This document shows positions 1 to 10,632 of a stretch of DNA of 64,000 bases, piece after piece (position 1 is the stretch's first letter; each line of letters starts with the position of its first letter). Source of the stretch: Atriophallophorus winterbourni (Eukaryota; Platyhelminthes; Trematoda; Plagiorchiida; Microphallidae). The notes below the pieces were generated by a model. That model saw nothing but the letters and a program-made list of their open reading frames with translations. It ran no database searches and had not been told where the DNA came from. The translations under genes were made by a program, and so were the position numbers. Location of the stretch: the NCBI GenBank assembly GCA_013407085.1, contig JACCGJ010000653.1:1-64000 (forward strand). Direction: 5' to 3'.

Positions 1-817
1 CTAGCGTTTGCCAATTGATGGAAGCAAGCAATTTTGAACTCAATCGTCGTTCAAGATGGAGTTCGGATAACTTTTCGTTTCTTGCAAGCAATTTTTGTAG
101 TCTGGCACAGGGAACATGGTTAAGCGGCACGCTGTCCAACGCCCGTAGTTTGCCTAGCCTCAAACAACCTGTACGGTTGTCAAGTCACATAAGCGAGGCC
201 AAGGCTAGTAGTTGACCTATTCGCGCTGCATAGCATTCATTCAACTTATGCTGATACAAGGGAAATGGGGTCAAGGTCAGTCGGTACTGTGGCTCGTGTA
301 CTTGAAAGCGCATGACAAACGTGGGGGCCGTTGTGACCGAAAAAAAATAGATTAAAATAGCTCAAGTCGGCTGTATTGGAGTGCACCAGTCCTCACACTA
401 ACCTACAACGTTCTGGTGACTTACCGCCCTTAGATGGAGACAGTAAAGATTGGGTTTGGTGAGTTTTCAAACAGTGGAAAAGTGGCCGAAGTTGGATAGC
501 GTTAGCTGCTTGGATCTTGTTCGCAGCATTACCAACCACCATGTTGTAGAAATCGGTGTTTCTAGACGGTGCCTGGCTTGTCCTTAGAACGAAAGTGCGT
601 ACAAGCATACCGGGACACTCAAATGTTACTATAGTTTGACCTATCGAACAAGTGCGTAATGTCGAATACAGTGAAGACGCTAATAATAAGACGATAATAA
701 GGAATAAGACAAAGATAATCATCACCACAAGGGGAAGCGTATCATCGATAGCGAGCACAAATGTAGTATCAAAACAACAGAAAGTCCACATTGGACCAAA
801 TTTGTGATTTCATAGGT
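1..817. other. unassigned sequence, probably CHK2 intron
   Basis: No kinase C-lobe motif (DFG, APE) was found on the minus strand here, so this is most likely intron of the CHK2 gene or unrelated intergenic DNA. A 132-codon minus-strand open frame at 393-791 has a hydrophobic N terminus but resembles nothing I recognise. Confidence 0.4.
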
Positions 818-930
818 GTCAAAGCACAAAGCATGATCAGGCAAAGTGCCGCACCGTCAGGAGATGCACGCGGCTAAAATACTGTCCGCTTGTCAGGGCC
901 TGGACAGATAGGGGAAAGAAATAGACACAT
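818..930 (-). repeat. fluke SINE-like repeat, divergent copy
   Basis: Matches the family seen about a dozen times in this window (reference form: cctgacagtat ... tagcccacgtgcagtc ... ggatcaggcttgtgc). This copy is on the minus strand and diverged. It continues past the cctgacag boundary into the longer form. Confidence 0.6.
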
Positions 931-1057
931 GAGTAAAACTGCGACCGGGGACCAAAGGGTTGTTAAACACACAACGTAAGGACACGAGGATTGAGCAAGC
1001 AATCAAGCTAGCCGCAAATGTTAAGCCAAGTTTCGAAAACCAAACAACAAAATTTAC

Positions 1058-4000
1058 CTTGAGATCTCGATGAGTAATACCATTTTCGTGTAGATACTGA
1101 AAAAGAAGCAATCACGTTATATAGAATGAAACAAACCACGGAAAAGTTTCAACTAATTGCGCATACAGTGGAAATAGTTTCGGGAGACATACCACAAAAG
1201 CAAAGCTTTATCGCTTGGTTGGGTCTGAGTTGAGGTGCGTGATATTAAATCTCCCATAAAGTATGTTCAAATCCACAAATCTTCGCGTAATTCTGTTTCA
1301 AAAACCCTAGGCAAAATCTACCGAAAGACATAGATATCATGACGGGCGTGTCAAATTTCCGGGGTTAAAGGTCACTGCCAATTTCTTTCGAACTCTTAAT
1401 GCTGCCATTATTCAGGTTATGTTATTCGCTCTCTACCCTGCTTGGTTGCATTTCCCTCCAATTCTTATGAGACAACATGATTTAACTTATAAACAAGCAG
1501 TACAAACAAATATCATAAAAAGCCATAACAGATCACCGCGCAACATCTATCTTAAATAGCGCCATCAAATTGTTTCACTGATAACACAGATAATTAGTGA
1601 GACGGTGATTAATCACCGACGGTCACGATAGACTCACAAACCAACCCCAGCAAGTTTCTCTGCGGATCGAATGGTTGCTGAAGATTGCTAGAGAATTTAC
1701 GACTGAATATGCCCGAGCATTTACTCGCTAACCAAGTATCCATGGTGCAACACTTTGGATCTGCACTGGTACCATTGTGCCAGTAAGGAGTTCCAGCGAA
1801 GAGCTCGTCACCGTTTCACTATCTAGATTGCTTTCTAAAATTACCGTTTACATCCACTCAACCGGATGATCAAGCAGACCACATGAAACACAAGTAATTG
1901 CGCGGCACTTTGCCTGAATCCAGGCGCATGAGTTCATATATACTCACTCACAAAAACTCCAAAACCAGTTAGCGTTTAGTAAAGTTATGGTCATCATCAT
2001 GGACAGCATTACATATAGCAGCAGTCCATATATTTGGAAGACAGAAAAAGGGATAATGAATCGATGTTTATTTGTCGCCCACAGCTAAAAAACCCGGGGT
2101 TTATTTGAATGCCTTCATAATATGGAGCTAAAGATGGACGCCTTAATGAAGAATCGTCATTCTACGAAATCCAGGGTAAAGCTCAAGGTGATAAAAACAA
2201 GAGATCCCATTCGTGTTATCAGAAATGGAAAAGTTGAAACAAAAGCTATGGCACATTCACAACTGTAGCTTTTCATTGAGAAATAAAAATGCAGGTAGGG
2301 ACGGCAAATCGAATACTTGCTATTAAAGAGAGGAAGCTGCTATAATTGCCCGAAAACGTGAGGCCCGTGGTTCTGGGCTTCAGCATTTACCAACTGAAAG
2401 TAGTTAATAAAGTCGACTCCCGAGCAGGTTACGTTAACGAGAGCGCACGACTTAGGTAAATTTGGGTTGCGATATTTGGGCAGTGATACGTTTGAATGAG
2501 TTTTCTCTACAAGTATAAAATACTATATAGCGAACATCGGCGAATGCAGAATGCCATGCGGCAAGGAAAACGGAAGATACGCATGGTTACTTCATATGTG
2601 CGTAAAAAAAACAGTTAAAAATTGAAAGAGTTACTTGCATGCAAACAGCTCTTGAAGGGCACTCAAATCACTTACCTTTACTGCTATGACAACTTGAAAG
2701 AAAAGAAACTTAGCATCAAGTTCCGGTAGACGGCCTAGACTGACAATACGATCGAACAGCTCTCCACCTTCGACTCTAAACGAGAATGACCAAGGTAAAC
2801 GAAAAAATCAACTTACAGTTCTAATATCATGAAAATAGCATCATTGGTATCAAGCACATCGAAGATTCTGATAGTGAAAGGCTGGAAGGAATAAAGGGCA
2901 TTAATTAACATAAACCGCAACAACAACATATCTCAAACAAGACACGACTTTAACTACAGCGTCTATGACAGAGCAGACAATCACGATATGCCAACTGATT
3001 CAATCAATTGGTAAAATCAACGGAGTGAATGCGACTAATATGACTATATTGGACGGAAATGTCTGTGAAGATGGCATTTGTCTAGGAGCCACACGACCGG
3101 TACTACTTTACTTTTGTGCGACTATCTCCTCCAGGAGGATGAGTCGGCTTCAAAGAAGATTCTTGGGAATTGGGTACAAAGCGGCGTCCCCAGCACCACT
3201 CGGCGTTTGTTCGAGTCAGCTTCTCTAGCCTTTGCACAACCAAGTGCGACCTGCAAGGCAGTAGGAAGTTTGCAGAAAGAGGTGGTGTTCACCAACTAAC
3301 TGTTTACCAGACTCGGTTCCAGGGTTTTCTCCCGAGCCTTTCCGGCGATCGGGTATCCCACAAGGCAGCGGAGGTTTAAATTTATGGTTTTCCTTCCCTT
3401 AAATGAAATGCTCTACAGGCTAACGAGCCCCATCTGCCGAAGCAAAAAACTGGTTTTCAGGCGCCAGTAACTGGCTTTCGCCCCCCTTCTCCTGTTGGTA
3501 GTAGAGCAGTTCCGCCGGGCTCGCGGGAGCCACTAGGGCAGGCCAGAAGCTGGACTTGGTTGTCAAAGGCTATTTGAGACGCGTGCCATATGGGAGCATT
3601 TTATAAACAGTGGGAGCTTATCCCCACTGCCACCCCCGGCTATGGCAACCGGTACTAAAGTCGCAAAGTCATTCAATAGGCATGGTGACCGAGTCTCCAG
3701 TCTAGGATAGGGTTTACTAGCTCAGGTGATTCCCTAAGCTGTTTCATCCATTCTAGAGACGACTACATGCAGAACAAGGTTGTATGTGGGGCTACCCGCG
3801 GCGCCGCTCTACTGTAATGTATCTCGGGGTCACAGATGTTTTTCGAAAATCAGTAAACTCTGTGATTCTCCAAAAACAACACAGAATAACTCAGTGAGTG
3901 AGCATCAGTATCTACAAAAAAACACTGCATAAATTCAAATCCAAATAAAGTTACCCGAGCAACTAGATTGCAAGAAATCGCAGATGATACGTAAACGATA

Positions 4001-5617
4001 AAACACGGGGTTATCTTTTTAGGTCTGAAGCAGTCTAGACCTAAAAAGTGGCACATACTATGAGTGATATGGATGCATCGCTTAACTATGGGATTACATT
4101 TCGAATCCATTACCTAACATGAGTATCGCTTGATGAACCACTATAGCAGGTGTTTTAATATTTTCATTCGTGACTTCGCTAAAGAATAACGTCCCACCAT
4201 GTACAGACTAAACTGTAAAACGCAAAGGTCGTAAGTTTGCTCAAACAAGGGAAGCATACTCGATGCGAGTTAAAACACAGTACAGTTGAGTTTTGAAACC
4301 ACACGAATTTTAAGGGGTCACAAAACCGCCAATCTATCACAAAGACACATGCAATACAGACCGAGACGCTTTCAGATGTCCATAGTCCAGTACAAGTAGA
4401 ATTAAGTTTAACTTGACAGCCAATTATTCAGTTTGACAAACCTAAACTTTGGTTGCCAGATCCACACAGTACATGTATGAAATCACAAGCCTGATTTATG
4501 CAAAGTGCTGCACATGGGCTAAGATACCGCTAGGTTGCCCAGGCCTAAATAGATATAAGAAAAAATGGCAGTGAGATTCCAGCGCGTTTCCGCGTGCAGC
4601 TGACTACCGATGGCGAATCAATCTAGCACGATGTTAGCTGCACAGTACACAAGCACTGCACAATGGAACACAGTATAAGTAAAGTGATCAAATATATAGA
4701 AACTACCAGTTTCGGAGCGCAGATGATGTGAGTCTTAGAGTGCAATGAGTTTTTTCGAGCGAGCACAGTCAGAATGAGGTGAGACGACAAATACTCATGT
4801 AAATAAACAGAAAACGACCACTTACATGTTTCAGCCTCATAAGTATATCAACTTCTGATTTGATACGAAGAGTTACATCCTGTAAAATTGCACATAAATG
4901 TGTGATGTGACGAACCTTGTCGAATTTTTGGTTGACTGAGAACGTCTTCTTAGAAACGATCTTCATTGCTCGTCGTTTACATGTTTCCTTTTCGAAGACA
5001 AGCCTAACTTCGCCACAAGCACCACTGGAAAATAGCGAGGGAAGAAACATACCGTCCAATGAGTTTTGAGATAGCGAATCTTTTCGTAACATCTGGCGGA
5101 TACCCATCGTGCACACAGTTTGAATCGGAGAAAATGAAACCTAGCGAATAAATTTAGAAAGCGAAAGACCAACATTTCAAATTTGTTAGGGAAAGCGAAA
5201 TCTCATCGTTATTATTCAGCGGTTGACTTTTACCCCGTCCAAGCTTAGCGCCATTGACGAAGGTTCCGTTACTACTCAGATCTTCAATGAAGACTAAATT
5301 TCCTTGGTTGCCATTTTCCTTAAAGTTCGAGAAAAAATTCAATTACCACATAGATTCGAAAATGCTTCTTGCTTAGCGTGGAAAACTGCGTGAGGTTATC
5401 GAACATTGTCAACACGAAGATGAAGTCACAATCGTCCGCACGTCCAAAGACATAGGATGTGGATGTGAGATCTGGTACAAGTAAAAAGAACAAGTGCTCC
5501 AATACCGAAAGCGGGGAATTGTTTCCTTAATGGCAAAAGCCTTCCCCATGGGCGAACTTCTTCAATCATTTCTACTTGTTGACTTTCATCGATGTCTTGA
5601 GTGGGAAACAAATCCAT
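1058..5617 (-). CDS. CHEK2: CHK2-type checkpoint kinase, 5' part (runs off window)
   Basis: Serine/threonine kinase that in animals relays ATM-dependent DNA-damage signals in the nucleus. Eight or nine exons join in phase: 5617-5506, 5471-5347, 5318-5174, 5140-5053, 5024-4916, 4879-4826, 2881-2817, 2775-2676 and 1096-1058, giving 279 codons. The FHA domain lies at about residues 20-125 (YVFGRADDCDF, SKKHFRI, SSNGTFVNGAKLGRG, LNNNDEISLSL). The kinase N-lobe follows: GRGACGEVRL glycine loop, AMKIVSKK with the ATP-binding lysine, then EGGELFD and the catalytic loop YLHENGITHRDLK. The DFG, activation loop and C-lobe are not in the window. The start is the ATG at 5617, followed by TQ and SQ dipeptides, a very short SQ/TQ region for this family. 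Introns inside 4826-5617 are 28-36 bp; later ones are 0.1-1.9 kb and carry repeats. The 36-bp intron (4880-4915) is a multiple of 3 and could be retained. Orthology rests on FHA-kinase order and close motif match. Confidence 0.93.
1097..2675 (-). other. CHK2 intron, no other gene seen
   Basis: AT-rich sequence between the exon ending EGGELFD...AVK and the YLHENG exon. GT and AG are present at both ends in minus orientation. I see no coding or repeat structure inside. Confidence 0.6.
3175..3650 (+). repeat. interspersed repeat family A, copy 1
   Basis: About 470 bp shared with 33865-34222 and in part with 54290-54440. Shared blocks include tctctagcctttgcac, gacctgcaaggcag, cggttttcc-type purine stretches, ctggttttcaggcgccagt, cgccatatgggagcatt and tccccactgccacccccggct. 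It lies in the large CHK2 intron. It carries no recognisable protein, so it may be a SINE or the untranslated end of a LINE. Confidence 0.7.
4473..4672 (-). repeat. fluke SINE-like repeat, about 200-bp form
   Basis: Full-type copy on the minus strand. It runs from the gtatgaaatcacaagcctg end through ggctaagatac and gcccaggcct to tagcacgatgttagc and the gcacaat end. Diverged, within the CHK2 intron. Confidence 0.75.
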
Positions 5618-5890
5618 GCTCTAGTGACGCTCTGCAAGATAACAAAACGGTTAAGTATAAACTTAGAACATGAACATTGTCTGTGTAACCAAGGAAAGAG
5701 TTGCGCCAATTAATTAATGATGTTCTAAGAAGATAAAATAAGGTGAAACATAATACTTTAATAAGTGAAATAGAGGCTTGATAAGTGATACCGAGCCAAA
5801 AAGTTATATGCAGCATTTACTAGCCTACAAGTTTTTCTAAATATATAGTAGACAGCACGCTTGAATAATAAATCCAAAATGCAAATCAAG

Positions 5891-5966
5891 GTATGAAAGC
5901 ACGAGCCGGATCTAGGCAAAGTGCCGCAAAGTCAGAGACTGCACATGGGCGATATTACTGTCAGGT
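5891..5966 (-). repeat. short SINE-like insertion flanked by 11-bp target duplication
   Basis: A 76-bp copy of the short form of the SINE-like family. It is bounded by tgcaaatcaag at 5880-5890 and again at 5967-5977, so it is a discrete insertion. It ends at the same internal boundary (ctgtcagg in this orientation) as the copy at 43804-43888. Confidence 0.8.
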
Positions 5967-6004
5967 TGCAAATCAAGACTACTACACAAAATGAATTTAA
6001 GCTA

Positions 6005-7543
6005 TATCGTTTACAGAAATCAAAGCTCTGGCCAGTTGATTTAACGCTTCCGAGCGAAGCAGAAATCAAGTTCGGAATTGGGTCAATGTAAAGATTCAAA
6101 GCAGCTGGTTCCGTTCAAGGAGGTTTGCGATATTCTATTAAGCACTCTAGTTGACATTTTGGGTCAGCACGGGACACGGAAACTATTCCCCAAATTTTGG
6201 AAGAATCTATAATCATACCTAGTTTCAAAACAGGTGTGCGAACTTCATCCTGTAACCACGACCGTCATTACCCGGCTTCCTGTTTCTATGTCTCCGGCGC
6301 CTTACATTACACAGGTTATCATATTTTCGTGAACAGCAATCAGGATTTCGTCCAGGTAGAGGATGTGTCGATCACATATTCACTTTTCGGCAAGTCCTAG
6401 AACATCACCACGCTTATAGGCAGCTCACTGTGGCGAAGTTTCTTGATTTCAAGAGTGCCTTTGTTTCGGTCGATGGGAACGCATTATTTATTATTTATCA
6501 AAAGAGTCCCGCAAAAGTAAGTTAAGTTATGTTAACATATTTCGGGTGCTTTATTCCAACAGTTCTGAACGCCTAAGAGTGTACAATATCCTGTCAACCA
6601 ACTTTCCTACGGTTAGTGGTGTCCGACAACGAAGTCTAATTTCTTCATTTTTGTTCAATTTCGTAATTGATGCATTGAGATATGCCACGGAGAAACTTTT
6701 TAATTCAAATTATACCGACGACGTAGTTCTACTCTTCTATTCCTATACGGACGCTCAGTTTACTTTAGACCGACTATGCAGTATTATACCATCCTTCGGT
6801 ATTCGGTTTACACTTTCCAAGTGCAAAGTTCTTTTACAGGATATTGATCCAAACAAAACAGCGCTAAGTCTTAATAATGAGGAACTTGCGATTGTAGAAT
6901 GGTTTACCTATTTGGGTAGTTGCATTACTAGCAACGCTTGTTTAAATGAGATTTCATCTCGCATTTCCAGAGCTACGGTAGCTTTTCGTAACTTGGTTCA
7001 TCTGTGGCGGCAAACAGGTTTGTCTCTAAAACTCAAGGGTAGAGTTTATAAGACGACAGTAGGCGAGATTTTACTGTACGGATTAGAAACCTGGACAATA
7101 AGAAAGGAAGAAATACGACGACTGCATCTCTTCGACAATCGCTGTCTCCGCAACATTGCCGAAGATACTTGGCACCATGGGATACGTAACGCAACAATCC
7201 GCACAAGAATCTTTGGTAGCGAGGTAGATATAAAAAACAAGTTAACGTACATAAACTTCATTGGTTAGACTCAGCGCTCACGAAACTGGTTCTCGACCCT
7301 AAACCCTCTAGTACTTGACGTCGGCGACAAGGCTGTCAAGTGAAGACCTGGCTGGCAACTGTGAAGGATGTAGATGCCTTGAGATTGAATACCATTTACG
7401 GCTTACGAAGGTGGGAACGCAAATGGATCGCGATCTGCAACGATCTCACCTCATATCCTCGCGCATGGGCTGGCGTAATTGGAAACATCAATGAAGCCGG
7501 ATAATCCACTCACGCACAAAAATATAAGTAAGTAAACGAACGA
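6005..7543 (+). pseudogene. RTE-like LINE, 5'-truncated and decayed
   Basis: Non-LTR reverse transcriptase of the RTE type. At about 6334-6480 the block QSGFRPGRGCVDHIF leads to FLDFKSAFVSVD (the first catalytic aspartate region). After a frame break, 6546-7268 reads open for 240 codons with NYTDDVVLL (the YxDD box, here YTDD), then the thumb/C-terminal blocks TYLGSCIT, LLYGLETWTIR and DNRCLRNIAEDTW that typify RTE and SR2-like flatworm elements. A GC-richer 3' tail (7270-7510) is also found in the nested copy at 60852-61161. The element ends in an AAGTAAGTAAACGAACGAA-like tail. The endonuclease is missing and the frame is broken, so it is dead. Confidence 0.85.
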
Positions 7544-7671
7544 ATCGAGCGTCCAGAATTTAATAGTCAATCGTATATTATGATACAAAAAGCTATGAGC
7601 TTAAAAGATAACCATAGGATAGTCAATACTAGGGGTCGGGTCATTTGCCAAAGTTCGTAACGGGTGAAGGT

Positions 7672-7699
7672 TATATATCTATATATATATATATAGAGA

Positions 7700-7735
<36 letters not shown>
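7672..7735. repeat. (TA)n microsatellite
   Basis: Near-pure TA dinucleotide run of about 60 bp with one GAGA interruption. Confidence 0.95.
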
Positions 7736-7737
<2 letters not shown>

Positions 7738-7754
7738 TAAAACGGATTGTATGG

Positions 7755-7978
7755 TATGGGTAAGAAGCACAAGCTTGAAACAAAATGCAAGTGCCGCACA
7801 GTCAATCTGCACGTGGGCTAAGATACTGTCAGGTTGCCCAGGCATAGACAGAGGGGGGAAATAGAAATGGAAGTGAGATTACGGCGTGTTTCAGCATGCA
7901 GTTCACTACTGTTGGCTAATCAATTTAGCACGATGTTAGCCGCACAGCACAGAAATGCTGCACGATTGCACATCCGTG
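7755..7978 (-). repeat. fluke SINE-like repeat, full-length form
   Basis: One of the best full copies, about 220 bp. It runs on the minus strand from the agcacaagcttg end via ggctaagatactgtcagg and gcccaggcatagacag to tagcacgatgttagccgc and gctgcacgattgcaca. Confidence 0.8.
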
Positions 7979-8779
7979 CAAATCCGCGTGTGGGGTAGTG
8001 ATAAGACGAAGCGAATGGATACAAAAATGATACTATCCATGGAACGTTAAGTATTCGGTGGATGATATATTACCGCGACGAGGTCACAATGCCTAATTTT
8101 ATGTTGCAAGCGACACCAAAGTGTGTATACCACGCTAAGTTGGTCATGCGGGAGAACCTCAAAAGATGTAAATTATAGTATAGAAGAACACCACCCCCTT
8201 TAGTTGGACGGTCGTTCCTGAGAATGAGCATATTTGTGAGAGAAACATCGGCATCAGTGATAGAAGAGCTTAGTTACATTTCTGATACAGCTATTATGTT
8301 GAAATGACGAGCAGCATGCCTCAAGCAAAGTTTCGCTCTCACGCGATAAGTTAGGAGCAGCTTCAGTTATATGAATATCTAGATCACCGATCCCATTTGG
8401 ATCGGCTATTGTGAGTTTATGGTTAGTCATGGCCGTTTGCACCAAATTATCAAAGTAAACTCACGGGTCAATTCCTGGAAAACAACAAGCTTTTGTACAA
8501 ATTTAATAACAATAAACGCAAGGTTCAGACTGGTATCCATTCACTTACCACCAGTACAGGTTCCACGACGACATCAAAGGATGCTGTAAATGTTTTAAGA
8601 TCCGAATTTTCCCAAACCACTCTTTAATTTTCCCTATGTTTTTGACCCCATCACCTCAAACTTCTTGTATTATGTTTTTTGCGAACAAAGTTTGAGAAAA
8701 AATCATGCAACGTCGACTCAACTCATCACTGTGTATCGACCGTATCACACTAAAACCGTTGTGCGCAGTTACCGACCAA

Positions 8780-10620
8780 CGTTACTAACCGCTCGTGGCA
8801 TACTTCCAAAAATCGACGGATAACTTCTAAGTCCCTACTGTTTGGAAGGAAGGTATCATCACTCCCATTTTCAAGGGTGGAAGCCGTAGTGATCCTGCAA
8901 ATTACCGTCCAGATATCCTTCTCCTAGTGCTATCCAAGGTGATGGAAGCGATTGTTGCCGATGAAATTATCGCTTTTGTGAATGGTTCCTATATTATCGC
9001 TGCAGAACAACATGGATTTCGTAAAAGGTATTCCTATACCTCTAATTTTCTTTTAGCCAGAGACTGCTGGACTAAAGCTGCTGCTGAAGGTCAGGGTGCG
9101 GACGTCATTAACTTGGATTTCTCTAAGGCATTTGACCAAGTTGACCATGCGATGTTGCTTAACAAGCTGCAACCACTAGGTATTTTACACGTATTGCCGT
9201 CCCGGATAGCTGCATTCTTACGTTCGCGAAACCTTCGGGAGCTTGTTAGACAGACCCTTTCAGAACCATTCCCTATCCAGCGTGGAGTACCTCAAGGGTC
9301 CGTACTTGGCCATCGTCTATTTTTTATGTTTATCAACGACATTGGAGGGTACGTCGAATCACCATTTCTACTGTTCGTGGATGATATCAAGGTTTGGCGA
9401 GTCATCAACTAACCCAGCGATAAAAGGATACTTCAATGCGAACTGGATTCATTACGCACATGTTCTACGATCGACCGCTTACCATTTAACACTGATAAAT
9501 GCCATGCATTACGCAATCGTCTTCCTGGCAACCCTAGCTATATTCTGGGTGGCAAGATGCTTGCTGTCACAACGCAAGAAAAAGATCTCGAGGTGATTGT
9601 ACAAAATGACTTAAGCTGTTCTGCTCAGTATAGTAGAGCTTCAACCGTGGCAAATAGAATCGTTGGGTTTTTAAAGCGTTCGTAACAATCGATCCACGTC
9701 TTTTTCCGTTTCTTCTTCATGCGTACATCAGGCCACGCTTAGAGTATGCTGTCTCCGTTTGGAACCCATGAGTGAAACGTGACCAGCACGGCCTAGAACA
9801 GCCACAGAGACGTTCCACAAAGCTTGTCAAGGGGCTTAGCTTTGTCCGCTACGAGGAACGTCTTACAACTCTACAAATGTTCTCTACAAACTACCTTCGT
9901 ATCCGAGGCGATCTGATCCTTGCGTATCGGATATTGACGGAAGAAACTCACCCATGTAGTGGTATGCTGAAAATGGACCCAAACTCAGGAAATCGTGGTC
10001 ATCACCTGAAGTTGGCACATCTGCACAGTAGATTGGACTGCCGCAGACACTCCTTTGCTGTCCGGATTCCCTGTGTTTCGAACGCACTACCCCTTTCGGT
10101 TATCTCTGCCCTATCCCTAAATATTTTTAAAGAACGCCGTGACCTCCATTTTTATCATACGATACACAATTCTTGATTATGCATTTTTTCACGATTATAT
10201 TCTTTGTGAAACTGCACCATATCTTTCTCTTTGTCCACAGCGTTTTCCGTCCCAACAAATATGGATCACGTTTCTCTTCGACCACTGTTGAACAGCTGAA
10301 ACTTATTCAGACCCAATTTGCTAACTATTTTGTGGTTATTCCATTAAGCTTGTAGCTTTTTTCACAATACACTATTGACTATTTCTTTCTTTCCACAGCG
10401 TTTTCCGTCTCAACTAATATGGAGCACATTTCTCTTCGACCACTTTGCTGAACTGCTGAAACTTATTCAGACCCAATTTACTAACTATCCTGTGGTTATT
10501 CCATTAGGATTGCAGCTTTTTTCCCACAATACACTATTGACTATTGACATTGTGCGACCCTCTGTACACACCACCCAGTGGTTTCTTACAAGCTATCAGC
10601 TTTTAATACCACAATAAAAC
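8780..10620 (+). pseudogene. CR1-like LINE (Jockey group), 5'-truncated
   Basis: Reverse transcriptase of the CR1/Jockey kind. ITPIFKGGSRSDPANYRP is near 8855, EQHGFRKRYS near 9008, VINLDFSKAFDQVDH at about 9105-9150, RGVPQGSVLG at 9282-9310 and the YxDD box as FVDDIKVW at about 9375. The main frame stops at 9412. The C-terminal portion resumes in another frame at 9772-10176 (RGDLILAYRIL, a CR1 hallmark near the 3' end). The 3' untranslated region contains a 158-bp tandem duplication, and the element ends in short actattg repeats at 10610-10632. Frameshifts and stops make it non-functional. Confidence 0.88.
10235..10555 (+). repeat. 158-bp tandem duplication in LINE 3' UTR
   Basis: The block starting ccacagcgttttccgt at 10235 recurs at 10393, with ctgaaacttattcagaccc and tgtggttattccatta at matching offsets. 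The copies are similar but not identical. Confidence 0.85.
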
Positions 10621-10632
10621 TATTGACTATTG

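Noticed and set aside
393..791. 132-codon minus-strand frame as an exon of CHK2
   Set aside because: No kinase motif (DFG, APE) and no suitable splice-phase join to the YLHENG exon.
8254..8445. 63-codon minus-strand frame as a gene
   Set aside because: No recognised domain or splice context; it lies between LINE relics.
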